Assembly: GCA_043809265.1 (NCBI GenBank)
Contig: JAZDDY010000106.1
Location: 1-16,952 of the forward strand
DNA length: 16,952 nucleotides
DNA from: JAPLVS01 sp043809265
GTDB lineage: Archaea > Iainarchaeota > Iainarchaeia > Iainarchaeales > DTGL01
Reading direction: 5' to 3'
Of the stretch, positions 9,401 to 15,822 are shown in pieces (position 1 is the stretch's first letter; the number at the start of each line of letters is the position of its first letter). A program made the translations under genes and the position numbers. The notes under the pieces are model-generated. The model saw only the letters and a program-made list of their open reading frames with translations, did not search any database and was not told the origin of the DNA.

Positions 9401-12354
9401 GTTCCGCCGTTTCCGCCGTATCTTGCTCCGCCGCAGGCATTGTTGCCGTTTGCTGCGGTTTCCACTTCGAATGTTTCGCCCTGGAATGTTGTCGGCACAT
9501 CTCCGCGGATTGCGTCAATGTTCAGCACCGTGACTGCCGACAGGTCCTGTGTGAGCTCAAGGTTCACGCCGTTGCTTTCGTCGTTGTCCTCATCGGCTTT
9601 GACATTGGCGTCTGTTGCACCGGTGTACCCGTGGTAGAATTTGTATGCGGTTTGGTTCGTGTCTGCTGCCAATGCCCAAGTGCCGTCCTCGTCGCCTATC
9701 CCGTCAACATCCGCCCAAATCCAGGCTATTTCCGAAACCGTTGCACCTGCAAAGCTTTGCGTCAAATCTATGGTGTCTGTTTCGCCCGGGCCTATTGCGC
9801 CGCCATTCAGCACGTCGGCGTCAGCGAATGAAGAAAGGTCTATTGCTGCATCGTCTGTTATGTGCAGGAATATGTTGGTTGAGCCTGCAGCCGCAACTTC
9901 ATAGTATACGTTGAAATCGTCGTCCGCTCCTCCGTTTGCAGCCGGGTTGACTGTTTCCGAGCTGTATTTTGTTGTGCACGCGATTGAATTGCAGATTTCG
10001 AGCGTGTCTGTGCCTTCCTGCAGGTTTGCGTGCGCATCACCGATTATCCTTGAAACGTCCAAAGTTTCGTCCGCGTTCAGCACTCCGTTTCTTGTCAGCA
10101 AAACCGTGCCTGAAACGTTAAGGAAGTTCACGTCCGCTGTGGCGTCCACGTCTGTTTCCATGTAGAGGTAATATGTTATGTCCGGGGTTGCGCCGATGAA
10201 ATCCGATGTTCTGGCGTTGTAGTCCCCGGTTTCAGTTAAATCCACTGCCACTGTTGAAACTCCGGTTGGAATCTGGCCTGTCAATTGCCTCGCGAGGTTT
10301 AATGTGTCGTCAGCGCCGTTGCCTGTGCCTGCGAATTTGATGCAGGAAGTGTATACGTTGTCGCTTGCATCTATGTTTACGTCAAGCTTTGCATAGTATG
10401 ACCCGGCTCCTGAGGATTCATAGAATTGGTTGTAGTCCGGGTTGTTTCCGCTCCAGGGCGTTCCGTTTCTGCTGCTTAATTCTGTTACCGCGCAGGCCGA
10501 GTCGCTGTAAACCCTTAAATCCTGCAGGAGGTCGCCGTCGTTTGCCTGGGCGTGCGTGTCGCCGCTTACTTTTGCGACATTCAATGTCACGTCAGAGCTG
10601 AAGTCCTTGGTCTTGCTCAGTTCCTGTGTTGCGCTGTTGTAGAAAAGAATGTCCACTGCCGCGTCGGATATGCCGAACACATGGTAGAATCCTCCGGCGT
10701 TAATGTCATCGGTGTTAGCATCTGTTCCGACAGTGAAGCCGTTCTGGCCATAATCGATATACACGTTAGTGAAGGCGCCTGTCGGGACCTGGCCTGAAAG
10801 ATGGAAGTTGAGGTCTTTTGTTGCGACCTGGCTGGCAACTGTCACCGCGTTTCCGCATGTGTTGAAGTCGCCTGAGCCGTCGTTATACCATACTAATGAA
10901 TAATATGTTCCGTCGTTTCCTGTGAAGTAAATGTTGTAGTCCACTCCTGCAGTGTCTGCCGGGTGAACCCTGTAGTTCGGGTCGCCGCTTCCCTGGGTCA
11001 CTTCTGTGCCGCAGGTGTTGTCCGTGAACAATTCTATTGAAGTGTTTGTGTATGTTTCAAGCGCCGAGTGCGCTTCGCCGCTGACCCTTGAAATGTTCAA
11101 TGTCTGGTCTGAATTGATCGCTCCGCCATAAGTGTACGCATACTTGAATGCGCCGGCATCCCAGTATTTCAATGTCGGGGTTGAAACCGGCACATACAGG
11201 TTGTAGTCTGCGGGTGTTGAGTCGATGTCTGTTGTCTGGTAGTCGACTGTGCTGATAATCGAGCTGACAAGGTCGAGTTCTGTCGGCATGTCACCGTTGA
11301 TTTTGATGTTTGCGTCAAGCGAGGTGAAGCTTGCCGCGACCTGCAGTATGTTCATGTCCGAGACAGTGTTTATTGTTGCCGCGTTTGCGATGTCCGCGGA
11401 TTTGAAAAGTTTTACCTTGTATTTGCTGCCGGCGTTTGTGTCATCATAGTAAAGGGTGTACCTTGTAGCTGCTGTCGCCCCAAGGTCGCCGAACTTTGCC
11501 ATTCCTGTCATGAGCTTGTCGGTGTTTCCGTCCCCTCCGATGTAAGAGTTGTAGACCGCCATCCAGCCGAAATCGAAGTCGTTGTGCAGGTATCCCTGGG
11601 CTTTTGTTTCAGGCCCAAATTCCGCAGCAACGCCGTAGTTTTCGTATGGGTGTGCGCTTGTTGTGTTAATTTCCCTTCCTGCCGTCTTGGTTTCATCCCA
11701 GATGCAATCGTTGGAGGTGTCGTTGTCAAAGAAAACAAAAACTTTCTGGTTTGCGACCACGCCGTCCTCGAAAGCGAAGTACTGTGCGAAATCTGTCACC
11801 AGTGCGATGTTGACCTGGACTACCTCGTCGCTCATCCTGTTGCCGTTGAAGTCGTCGCAGACTGTGACATAATCGTCGTCAAGTTCTGCGTTTGTGTTCC
11901 CTGAAATCCTGCCCAAGTCAAGGTAAACTGTTGTGCCGTCGTCAACGCTTCCTTTTGTGAAGTTCGAGGCCGGAATTCCGTCCTCGCAGAACCATATGTT
12001 GATGTCGACGCTGCCAGCGCTAGGGGTCCAGGAAAGAATATAGTCGTCGTCGTCATCGTACGCTGTGTCCCCTCCGTTGCCTCCCAGCGGGGAAGTATTA
12101 TAGTCCGCCGTCACGTCCCCTCCGGAGCACGGGTTTGTTCCGCCGTTCAGCCCTTCATAGGCGTAAATGTCCCAGTCGTCCCCTGAAGCCAGGTCACCTT
12201 GGACTGTTATGGTTGCCGAGGCGGTGCCGATGGCTAAGAGGAAAAGGCTTATGAGGAGAGAATAGAGAATTACCCGCTTGAATTCAAACAAGGGCGCACC
12301 GCGCTCCTTTCTGTTGAAGTTGAAAGATTTTGCTTTGTTGGCACCATTCCTCAT
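3424..12354 (-). CDS. Giant secreted multidomain surface protein (2976 aa)
   Basis: The start is the ATG at 12354, which follows AGGAGGAG plus five A; a longer frame from GTG at 12372 would run through this ribosome-binding site. Residues 1-47 are a long basic n-region and signal peptide (hydrophobic 28-43, cleavage after ASA). Residues about 48-1650 hold around nine copies of a Cys-paired beta module. Residues about 1660-1835 hold two carboxypeptidase-regulatory/Cna-B-like folds. Residues about 1863-2835 hold FN3 domains alternating with Ig-like domains bearing a GDGVKTVY motif. A unique C-terminal domain of about 140 aa ends in IPSSIAAGQYSTTYGIKSYAS. There is no C-terminal membrane span or sortase-like tail. 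Many N-x-S/T sequons (NTS, NDTS, NYS) suggest glycosylation. It is probably a cell-surface stalk, adhesin or S-layer-associated protein, perhaps held by the membrane protein encoded just downstream. Ligand unknown. Confidence 0.9.
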   Translation of the reverse strand: MRNGANKAKSFNFNRKERGAPLFEFKRVILYSLLISLFLLAIGTASATITVQGDLASGDDWDIYAYEGLNGGTNPCSGGDVTADYNTSPLGGNGGDTAYDDDDDYILSWTPSAGSVDINIWFCEDGIPASNFTKGSVDDGTTVYLDLGRISGNTNAELDDDYVTVCDDFNGNRMSDEVVQVNIALVTDFAQYFAFEDGVVANQKVFVFFDNDTSNDCIWDETKTAGREINTTSAHPYENYGVAAEFGPETKAQGYLHNDFDFGWMAVYNSYIGGDGNTDKLMTGMAKFGDLGATAATRYTLYYDDTNAGSKYKVKLFKSADIANAATINTVSDMNILQVAASFTSLDANIKINGDMPTELDLVSSIISTVDYQTTDIDSTPADYNLYVPVSTPTLKYWDAGAFKYAYTYGGAINSDQTLNISRVSGEAHSALETYTNTSIELFTDNTCGTEVTQGSGDPNYRVHPADTAGVDYNIYFTGNDGTYYSLVWYNDGSGDFNTCGNAVTVASQVATKDLNFHLSGQVPTGAFTNVYIDYGQNGFTVGTDANTDDINAGGFYHVFGISDAAVDILFYNSATQELSKTKDFSSDVTLNVAKVSGDTHAQANDGDLLQDLRVYSDSACAVTELSSRNGTPWSGNNPDYNQFYESSGAGSYYAKLDVNIDASDNVYTSCIKFAGTGNGADDTLNLARQLTGQIPTGVSTVAVDLTETGDYNARTSDFIGATPDITYYLYMETDVDATADVNFLNVSGTVLLTRNGVLNADETLDVSRIIGDAHANLQEGTDTLEICNSIACTTKYSSETVNPAANGGADDDFNVYYEVAAAGSTNIFLHITDDAAIDLSSFADADVLNGGAIGPGETDTIDLTQSFAGATVSEIAWIWADVDGIGDEDGTWALAADTNQTAYKFYHGYTGATDANVKADEDNDESNGVNLELTQDLSAVTVLNIDAIRGDVPTTFQGETFEVETAANGNNACGGARYGGNGGTDAIPADVTAQTYDYYLYVEADGTAYSVIACTGTTKQLKRSETAGMAGNSYYDVNIAKVSGEISADFDNGEGSSDTVSIYSDSGCSTTLLSSESTDIAIVVGGDDYNGFYEVSGTGAYYIKAVDSGASTYTSCIKFTSTGNGGTDALNLTRKIVATTPAAVTKISISTTNDVNTTTDNAGDFNIYTTSGTAADRIYALNATPAVVLQRTIDLTGDATWDVGAVTGNAHAGLQETNVRDNVEVYDTGPATCGTLLSSEDVVIAATYTQYYESDSAGNVYIKVTDSNSEYDYNTCIDTETGDTAGASASFDLDMRLAGYVGSGITIIRVDRAQDGDEAYSTVVTDTTPDSYISYSPGNNPTDVSFYAGATLELDRTGKNSTADLMINVGKLQGETHATLETGGDDDVRVYSTITNNACATELSSHAENPADTGGVDFTQYFEATDGAYDNTFYFPRYSAVTGGQTYVTCHLDGFKTTNLEYASADSQRQVSGTVPDASAGNPDIAYVMSDVNGTGNPAAATAPVDGGASTAYYLFLDSGAAGAGDDVNFYSDAAGTVQEFGKTTSLASDATINVSLVTGETGTALEGGTDSVAVCASGLPNTYTDTTCDSYSSTRTQYPGENAGVDYNVFFEQSANTVYFMQIKDMNDFGGQNWGGSDHNFYSYNKFTSAAAGSRIELDLNANLTGYLYEEYNMALPILDVNVNLVIGANPQDWNSFTFTNVDGNYSAYGMGPYDFKYSKAGHTTRDWTTNAGEMNDIMLSATVDTNLLNGVIVTVKDDAGNNITDATVEVVTSTSPITLLTGCTSPAGNCTRTGDNTAGNGSSGKYYFSGFTMPQTVWVRAYKTGWETATSPPADASGQSVTSTSNYEITVYINDSTVEAPSLNYPGDYNYLNYNTPTFTWFDVGADEVDYNIMVDDTSTFASPLINTDLTGGNDIDYDAAAYGSLPDGRYYWKVAAIDLEGTGYWSVIRTFWIDTNLPTAPTLTAINSGNQANLAWTAGSDTTTGISYYNVYARYEADPTATTTYRIVSGLENAEYSYSPQQTGTWHFGVTAVDLAGNESAISTVKNVEIDLNAPTGVTVLIADGNLYTASTTVKLDVNGPSATTCEWSIDNLNWNVITCGTPSTADILPSGDGVKTVYGRATDGNQNVTNASDTITLDSTSPSTPTAVYPQSAMTTNNTSQTWTWSAATDATSGIDYYDANLYIGTTLVYTNETSGTSVTYDLNVDNTAYILRVTAVDKAGNNSGTLEFSAVTTDFTGPVNASVIINSGSTYTTSPTVTFDINALGASACYYRFDDSSDWNGTGVTCTGTGIIGTLPGDDGVKTIYVRVTDGQDNNVEVTDTIILDQAPPSDVPGTSATKGGLGIIKVGWDTATDTPAAGGINYYIIYRDTTDDFAITDSKRIGSSNTIEFLDSNIASGVTYYYKVTAVDLAGNEDTTTSTQAMISIDFIAPIVGSPIINGGATYTQSINTTLALVAYDETALNTCEASNDFSSWTDLGAYATTESWALLNTGDGLKTVYYRCTDTSSNTSTPESATITLDSNAPSNPAPTSPSTEVFTGTTAMWEWTGSTDATSGVNHYNIVILKDGSAFKDLNVYPETFLTLSGLNEGIYTAAVTTIDNAGNTSSTMAFGGTFTVDITLPSATFTSPTISADTNDAQPDFNFSVSDNNTVAECVVTPYLNGAAQASVTTTPVANACGYTFSARGNFDTTQIGVVVVDDANNRSDLVLSPVLTVDTGVPSVIIYTPSDSTILSDTTPEVYFIADDDVVGGSGLDWSRFVIDINGVTVPVADIDFDCSVTDSNIAFYCYFDVPAAYAFTDGVAENYISVTVVDMAGNYSATDTVTDLNVDLTDYITLNAITAVNTNGQADDTNTHAWKWDFNTTFGVGSIGDDKNKLRFKLDNWTSATTSTTLYVDGNAEMVYDANVAGVQTTMVYNIKTTYDTTQTVYQFWDHNPLTTAIDANFYVQQRIPSSIAAGQYSTTYGIKSYAS
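3850..6765 (-). repeat. FN3/Ig-like domain array within the giant protein
   Basis: The minus-strand frame encodes about five FN3-like domains and five Ig-like domains, mostly alternating after two initial FN3 units. FN3 units carry a SGI.YYN..VYA-type strand and end in VTAVDLAGN. Ig-like units open with a TYT.SPTV-like strand, carry a C-x-(Y/W)-S pattern, have the GDGVKTVY strand and end in TITLD. Each unit is about 85-105 aa. The array is a rigid or semi-flexible stalk by analogy with other surface proteins. The last two Ig-like units (about 3850-4485) are more divergent. Confidence 0.75.
7650..11923 (-). repeat. Tandem array of about nine Cys-paired beta modules within the giant protein
   Basis: The motif LNVxKVSGExHAxL recurs with its 5' end (minus strand) near 11923, 11101, 10587, 10065, 9528, 9246, 8754, 8257 and 7702. 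Most units span 164-185 aa. The first is longer and degenerate (about 274 aa), and the fifth is a short 94-aa copy. The typical order is the GETHA motif, a VYSxxxC-x-TxLSS strand, PADxGGVDYxxYYE, YYIK, then YTSCIKF and LTGQIP. The two cysteines recur together and could form one disulfide per module. Units 3 and 6 are the most alike at the DNA level around 10338 and 9001, suggesting a more recent duplication. I do not recognise the module as a named domain. Confidence 0.75.
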
Positions 12355-12359
12355 TTTTT

Positions 12360-12367
12360 CTCCTCCT
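12360..12367 (-). promoter_or_regulatory. Strong ribosome-binding site fixing the giant gene start
   Basis: AGGAGGAG on the minus strand lies 5 bases before the ATG at 12354. Further upstream the leader has two more purine-rich SD-like stretches, GAGGAG and GAGGAA, within 12375-12403. This rules out the upstream GTG at 12372 as the start. Confidence 0.75.
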
Positions 12368-12413
12368 AACACTCGTATTTTTTCCTCTTTTATTTTCTCC
12401 TCTTATTATTTAG

Positions 12414-12423
12414 ATTATTATAA
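12414..12423 (-). promoter_or_regulatory. Proximal TATA-like element before the giant gene
   Basis: TTATAATAAT on the minus strand would place transcription start near 12394 and give a leader of about 40 bases. If this is the main promoter, the palindromes at 12439-12527 lie upstream of it and would act as protein-binding sites rather than as RNA structure. Confidence 0.35.
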
Positions 12424-12438
12424 TTAGGAAAATCTGGC

Positions 12439-12527
12439 GCCATGCTTATTGCACGGCATAACTGTTTCACTTGTTTGGCCAAATTAAAACCCTTCTCCCA
12501 CTGCAGTGGGATGTTTCACTCTTGTAC
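12439..12527. promoter_or_regulatory. Palindrome cluster upstream of the giant gene
   Basis: In 89 bases there are four elements. The first is a 7-bp stem with a 5-base loop (12439-12457; fully paired with one G-U on the minus-strand RNA). The second is TTTGGCCAAA (12474-12483). The third is the perfect 16-bp palindrome TCCCACTGCAGTGGGA (12496-12511). The fourth is a direct repeat TGTTTCACT(C)TTGT at 12463 and 12512, which flanks the two palindromes. They are candidate operator sites or, if transcription starts at the distal TATA, leader RNA structure. The remainder of 12373-12678 has no gene. Confidence 0.45.
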
Positions 12528-12558
12528 TATTAATCTTCTAAAAAATAAGCATTGTAAG

Positions 12559-12566
12559 TTTAAATA
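12559..12566 (-). promoter_or_regulatory. Distal TATA box (TATTTAAA) after the pentose phosphate operon
   Basis: On the minus strand TATTTAAA, within AAGTATTTAAAC, is a good archaeal TATA match. It would start transcription near 12538 and give the giant gene a leader of about 180 bases containing the palindromes. The element reads almost equally well on the plus strand (TTTAAATA), but no plus-strand gene follows. T-rich stretches around 12629-12665 on the minus strand, after the rpe stop, may end the upstream operon. Confidence 0.4.
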
Positions 12567-12678
12567 CTTTTCGTTGGCTGGCGCTTTCCCTGCGGGCTAT
12601 TTCTGTGTTTAATGAAAGGGGCAAAGCCTTTTGCAGGCAGTCCAAAAAGCAGCCAACAGGCAAAAGAATCCGGGAAGG

Positions 12679-13323
12679 CTAGCCTGTTGCCGCTTCCCTT
12701 ATCTTCAGTATCGCTTTCCTGCGGTCGCTTTCACCGAAAATTGCCGAGCCTGCGACCAAAACATTCGCTCCGGCTTCCACCGCAAGCTTTGCGGTTTCAC
12801 TGTTGATTCCGCCGTCGACTTCGATATCGATTTCGGGTTTTTTCCTTCGCAGTTCCCTTATCTTCGGGAGCATCTCTTTCAAGAAGCCCTGGCCTCCGAA
12901 GCCTGGCTCGACAGTCATAATCAGGACAAAATCGACATCGGCAAGGAACGGTTCGATTGATTCAAGGGAAGTTTTCGGCTTCACTGCAAGCGCAGGCCTT
13001 GCCCCTGCTTTCCTGATAAGCGCGATTGTTTCCTTCGCATTTTTGGACGCTTCCACATGGAAAGAGATTATTTTTGCGCCGGCCTCGGCGAATTCCTTCA
13101 CGTATTTCTCAGGTTCGGCAATCATGAGGTGCACATCCAAGGGCTTTTTTGATTTTATTTTTTTGAGCACCGCATTGCCAAAAGTGATGTTTGGCACGAA
13201 TATGCCGTCCATCACATCCGCATGAATCAGATCGGAATAAGGCTCGACTTCCTTTATTTCAGCATTCAGTTTCCCGAAATCCGCGGAGAGAATGCTGGGC
13301 GCGATAAGGATTTTTTTGTTCAT
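12679..13323 (-). CDS. rpe: Ribulose-phosphate 3-epimerase
   Basis: The enzyme interconverts D-ribulose 5-phosphate and D-xylulose 5-phosphate. The 214-aa TIM-barrel protein is of normal family length. It opens with APSILSADF and has the metal/catalytic set H34 and D36 (HADVMDG), H65 (VHLM) and D170 (EVDGGIN). It also has the MTVEPGFGGQ loop and the phosphate-binding VAGSAIF near the C-terminus. No key residue is missing. It is the last gene of the pentose phosphate operon and starts 4 bases after the tktC stop. Its ribosome-binding site AAAGGATGA overlaps that stop, so translational coupling is likely. It supplies xylulose 5-phosphate to the transketolase encoded just upstream. Confidence 0.95.
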   Translation of the reverse strand: MNKKILIAPSILSADFGKLNAEIKEVEPYSDLIHADVMDGIFVPNITFGNAVLKKIKSKKPLDVHLMIAEPEKYVKEFAEAGAKIISFHVEASKNAKETIALIRKAGARPALAVKPKTSLESIEPFLADVDFVLIMTVEPGFGGQGFLKEMLPKIRELRRKKPEIDIEVDGGINSETAKLAVEAGANVLVAGSAIFGESDRRKAILKIREAATG

Positions 13324-13327
13324 GCGG

Positions 13328-14281
13328 TCATCCTTTCAGCAATTTTAAAACGGTTTTTGCCAGGTTTTCCTTCGAGAAACCGTATTTTTCATACAATGCC
13401 GCCGGGTCTCCGCTTTCCGCAAATTTGTTGTCAAGGCCGATGCGCGCGAACCTCACGCACAAATTTTTGTCCGCAATCACTTCAGCTACCGCGCTCCCCA
13501 ATCCCCCTGTAATCTGGTGGTCTTCCGCAGTGAGAATCGCCTTTGTTTCCTTGGCGGCTTTCTCTATCGCTTTCGCATCAATCGGCTTTATCGTGTGCAT
13601 GTTCAGCACTCCGACCTTCAAGCCTTTCTTTTCCAGCAGTTCAGCCGCTTCGAGCGCTATCGGCACAAGCGGCCCGCAGGCAATAATCGTTGCATCCTTT
13701 CCCTTTTTCATTTCCACGGCTTTCCCGAACTCGAATTTGTATTTTTCATCGTAAAGCAGCGGGGTCGCGTCCCTGCCTGTGCGCAGATAGCACGGTTCGT
13801 TGAAGTCTTTCATGAACCAGGTCGCCTTTTCGGCTTCAATCGCATCAGCCGGAACAATGACATTCATTCCGGGAAGCGCGCGCATTATGGCAATGTCTTC
13901 TGTTGCCTGCGCTGTCGGCCCGTCCTTGCCTGTAAGAAGTCCTGCATGCGAGCCCACAATTTTCACCGGGACTTTGCCGTAGCAGACGCTCTGCCTTATT
14001 ATTTCAAACGCCCTCCCTGTGAGGAAAATCGCAAAGCTTGAAACAAAGGCCTTTTTGCCTTCAAGCGCAAGCCCTGTTGCGACTCCGACAGCGTTCATTT
14101 CGCAGATGCCTGCATAAAAAAACTGCCCGGGCGCAACCTTTTTCAGTTCAATGCTTTTTGTGGAAGAAGCCAGGTCTGCATCTATCGCCACGACATTTTT
14201 GTCCGCAAGCCCCATTGCCTTCAATGCCCTGCCGTAGCCTTCGCGCGTTGCCGCCTTTTCCTCGAAGTTTTTCCTCAGCAT
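13328..14281 (-). CDS. Transketolase, C-terminal subunit (pyrimidine-binding and C-terminal domains)
   Basis: This 317-aa protein is the second half of a split transketolase, the usual arrangement in archaea. The pyrimidine-binding domain has the conserved catalytic glutamate E61 in GICEMNAVGVATGLA, which activates the thiamine diphosphate ring. SHAGLLTGKDGPTAQATEDIA follows the usual H-x-G-x6-GP(T/S)HQ-like region, with GPTAQ where GPTHQ is common. The C-terminal domain has LNMHTIKPID and EDHQITGGLGSAVAE. With the N-terminal subunit it moves two-carbon units between ketose and aldose phosphates. The ATG at 14281 is 40 bases after the tktN stop; a 16-codon frame fills that gap and overlaps this start. 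Confidence 0.93.
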   Translation of the reverse strand: MLRKNFEEKAATREGYGRALKAMGLADKNVVAIDADLASSTKSIELKKVAPGQFFYAGICEMNAVGVATGLALEGKKAFVSSFAIFLTGRAFEIIRQSVCYGKVPVKIVGSHAGLLTGKDGPTAQATEDIAIMRALPGMNVIVPADAIEAEKATWFMKDFNEPCYLRTGRDATPLLYDEKYKFEFGKAVEMKKGKDATIIACGPLVPIALEAAELLEKKGLKVGVLNMHTIKPIDAKAIEKAAKETKAILTAEDHQITGGLGSAVAEVIADKNLCVRFARIGLDNKFAESGDPAALYEKYGFSKENLAKTVLKLLKG

Positions 14282-14321
14282 TCGCCCAGCCCCTGCCGCC
14301 CTGCCTGCAAAAATTCCTTTG

Positions 14322-15155
14322 TCATTGTTCGCCCAGCTCCCTCAATGCCCTGAACAATTGCTCTGAGTTCAATGCCTTGCCGTGCCATTGCGGGTCGCTT
14401 TCCATGAAGGAAACGCATTTTCCCTTCACGGTTTTCGCAATTATCGCAAAAGGCCTGTCCGATTTTTTCGAAGCCTCAAGCGCATTCACTATTTCCTTGA
14501 AGTCATGCCCGTCGATTGAAAGGGTCTGCCAGTTGAACGCCTTGAATTTTTCCTCTATCGGCGCTACCCCCATGATGTCTTTCACATAGCCGTCGTTCTG
14601 GCATCCGTTCGCATCGATTATTGCCGTCAGGTTTTTCAATTTGTGGTGCGCGGCAAACATCGCGCTTTCCCAGACAATGCCTTCCTGTAATTCCCCGTCG
14701 CCGAGCAATGCGAAAACCCTGTGCTTTTTCCCGTCCATTTTTGCGGCCAATGCCATTCCGCACGAAACAGAAAAGCCCTGCCCGAGCGAACCCGCGATTG
14801 TTTCGATTCCGGGTATTGTTCTTGAAGGGTGGCCCTGCAGCATTCCGTTTATTTCCCTGAATCCATCCAGCTCTTTCATCGGAATGATTCCTTTCAGCGC
14901 GAGTGCTGCATAAAGCCCTGGGCTTGCATGCCCTTTGCTTAAAACAAACCTGTCCCTCTCGGGGTCCTTCGGGTTTTTTTGGTTTATTTTCATCTCATGG
15001 AAAAAAAGCGCTGCCAGGATGTCTGCTTCGCTGAGCGATCCCCCGGGGTGCCCTGAGTTCGCCCTTGAAGTCATCTTGAGGGAAAGCACGCGGATTTTCC
15101 TTGCGATTTCCTTCAGTTCCGCAAGTTTTTCAGTAGGGATTTCCAATTCGCTCAC
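14322..15155 (-). CDS. Transketolase, N-terminal subunit (thiamine diphosphate-binding)
   Basis: The 277-aa protein is the first half of transketolase. It has NSGHPGGSLS (34-42), LSKGHASPGLYAAL (72-84), the thiamine-diphosphate/Mg motif from G152-D153-G154 (GDGELQEG) to N183 (DANG), and a C-terminal HGKALNSEQLF where HGKAPN is usual. Length matches archaeal N-subunits. The start is GTG at 15155, 16 bases after the transaldolase stop; the next in-frame ATG would delete conserved helix sequence. The only SD-like sequence is a weak GCGGA. It acts as a complex with the C-terminal subunit encoded next, and the shared operon fits equal production. Confidence 0.94.
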   Translation of the reverse strand: MSELEIPTEKLAELKEIARKIRVLSLKMTSRANSGHPGGSLSEADILAALFFHEMKINQKNPKDPERDRFVLSKGHASPGLYAALALKGIIPMKELDGFREINGMLQGHPSRTIPGIETIAGSLGQGFSVSCGMALAAKMDGKKHRVFALLGDGELQEGIVWESAMFAAHHKLKNLTAIIDANGCQNDGYVKDIMGVAPIEEKFKAFNWQTLSIDGHDFKEIVNALEASKKSDRPFAIIAKTVKGKCVSFMESDPQWHGKALNSEQLFRALRELGEQ

Positions 15156-15171
15156 TCCGCAGTTCGAAAAC

Positions 15172-15822
15172 TCAAATCTTCAGGCCGGCTTTTTCCGCGT
15201 CCTGCTTGAATAAAATTTTTCCCTTGTCCGTAAGGGAATGCCCTGCCATTTTCTTCAATATTTCGAATGGCACTGTCGCAATGTCCGCGCCGATCATTGC
15301 CGATTCTGTCACATGCAGGGGGTGCCTCACAGATGCGACAATGACCTTTGTCTTGAAATCGTAATTATAGAACATTTCGACTATTTCTTCGACCACCTGC
15401 ATTCCGTCGTTGCCTATGTCGTCCATTCTTCCAACGAACGGGCTGACAAAATCCGCGCCAGCGATTGCGGCAAGCAGTGCCTGGTTCGAGCTGAACACAA
15501 GCGTGCAATTGGTTTTGATTCCTTTTCCCTTGAGCTTTTTTATCGCCTTCAGGCCTTCAATGCCCATCGGGATTTTTACCACTACATTCTTGTGGATTTT
15601 CGCGAGCTTTTCCGCTTCCCTGACCATGTTTTCCGAGTCTTCGCTCAATACTTCCGCGCTGACGGGCCCGTTGACCAGATTGCAGATTTCCATTATCGAT
15701 TTCTGGAAGGAGGCATTTGCCTTTTGCATTAGCGTTGGGTTTGTCGTGACTCCGCTCAAAACACCCCATGAAGCAGCTTCCCTTATTTCGTTAATGTCGG
15801 CGCTGTCCAAAAATATCTCCAA
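15172..15822 (-). CDS. tal: Transaldolase of the small FSA/TalC-like family
   Basis: The 216-aa protein is of the short transaldolase/fructose-6-phosphate aldolase type. It opens with D6 (FLDSADI), then GVTTNPTL (24-31), the Schiff-base lysine K83 in VVVKIPM, NCTLVFS (105-111) and SPFVGRMDDIG (127-137). In the last motif residue 129 is Phe. Transaldolases have Phe there (F178 of E. coli TalB), whereas fructose-6-phosphate aldolases have Tyr (Y131 of FsaA), so transaldolase activity is favoured. The enzyme transfers dihydroxyacetone between sedoheptulose-7-P/glyceraldehyde-3-P and erythrose-4-P/fructose-6-P. The start is TTG at 15822; no ATG or GTG lies in frame nearby upstream, and D6 must be included. 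An eight-G tract sits just before the start as ribosome-binding site. It is the first gene of the operon. Confidence 0.9.
   Translation of the reverse strand: MEIFLDSADINEIREAASWGVLSGVTTNPTLMQKANASFQKSIMEICNLVNGPVSAEVLSEDSENMVREAEKLAKIHKNVVVKIPMGIEGLKAIKKLKGKGIKTNCTLVFSSNQALLAAIAGADFVSPFVGRMDDIGNDGMQVVEEIVEMFYNYDFKTKVIVASVRHPLHVTESAMIGADIATVPFEILKKMAGHSLTDKGKILFKQDAEKAGLKI

Noticed and set aside
12355..12372. GTG start of the giant gene at 12372
   Set aside because: This stretch contains the AGGAGGAG ribosome-binding site for the ATG at 12354.
12463..12527. Direct repeats ending in GAAACA (minus strand) that recall CRISPR repeats
   Set aside because: Only two short copies about 49 bases apart, no longer shared unit and no array.
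13517..14041. Plus-strand frames opposite the transketolase, transaldolase and epimerase genes
   Set aside because: Shadows of conserved enzyme genes on the other strand.
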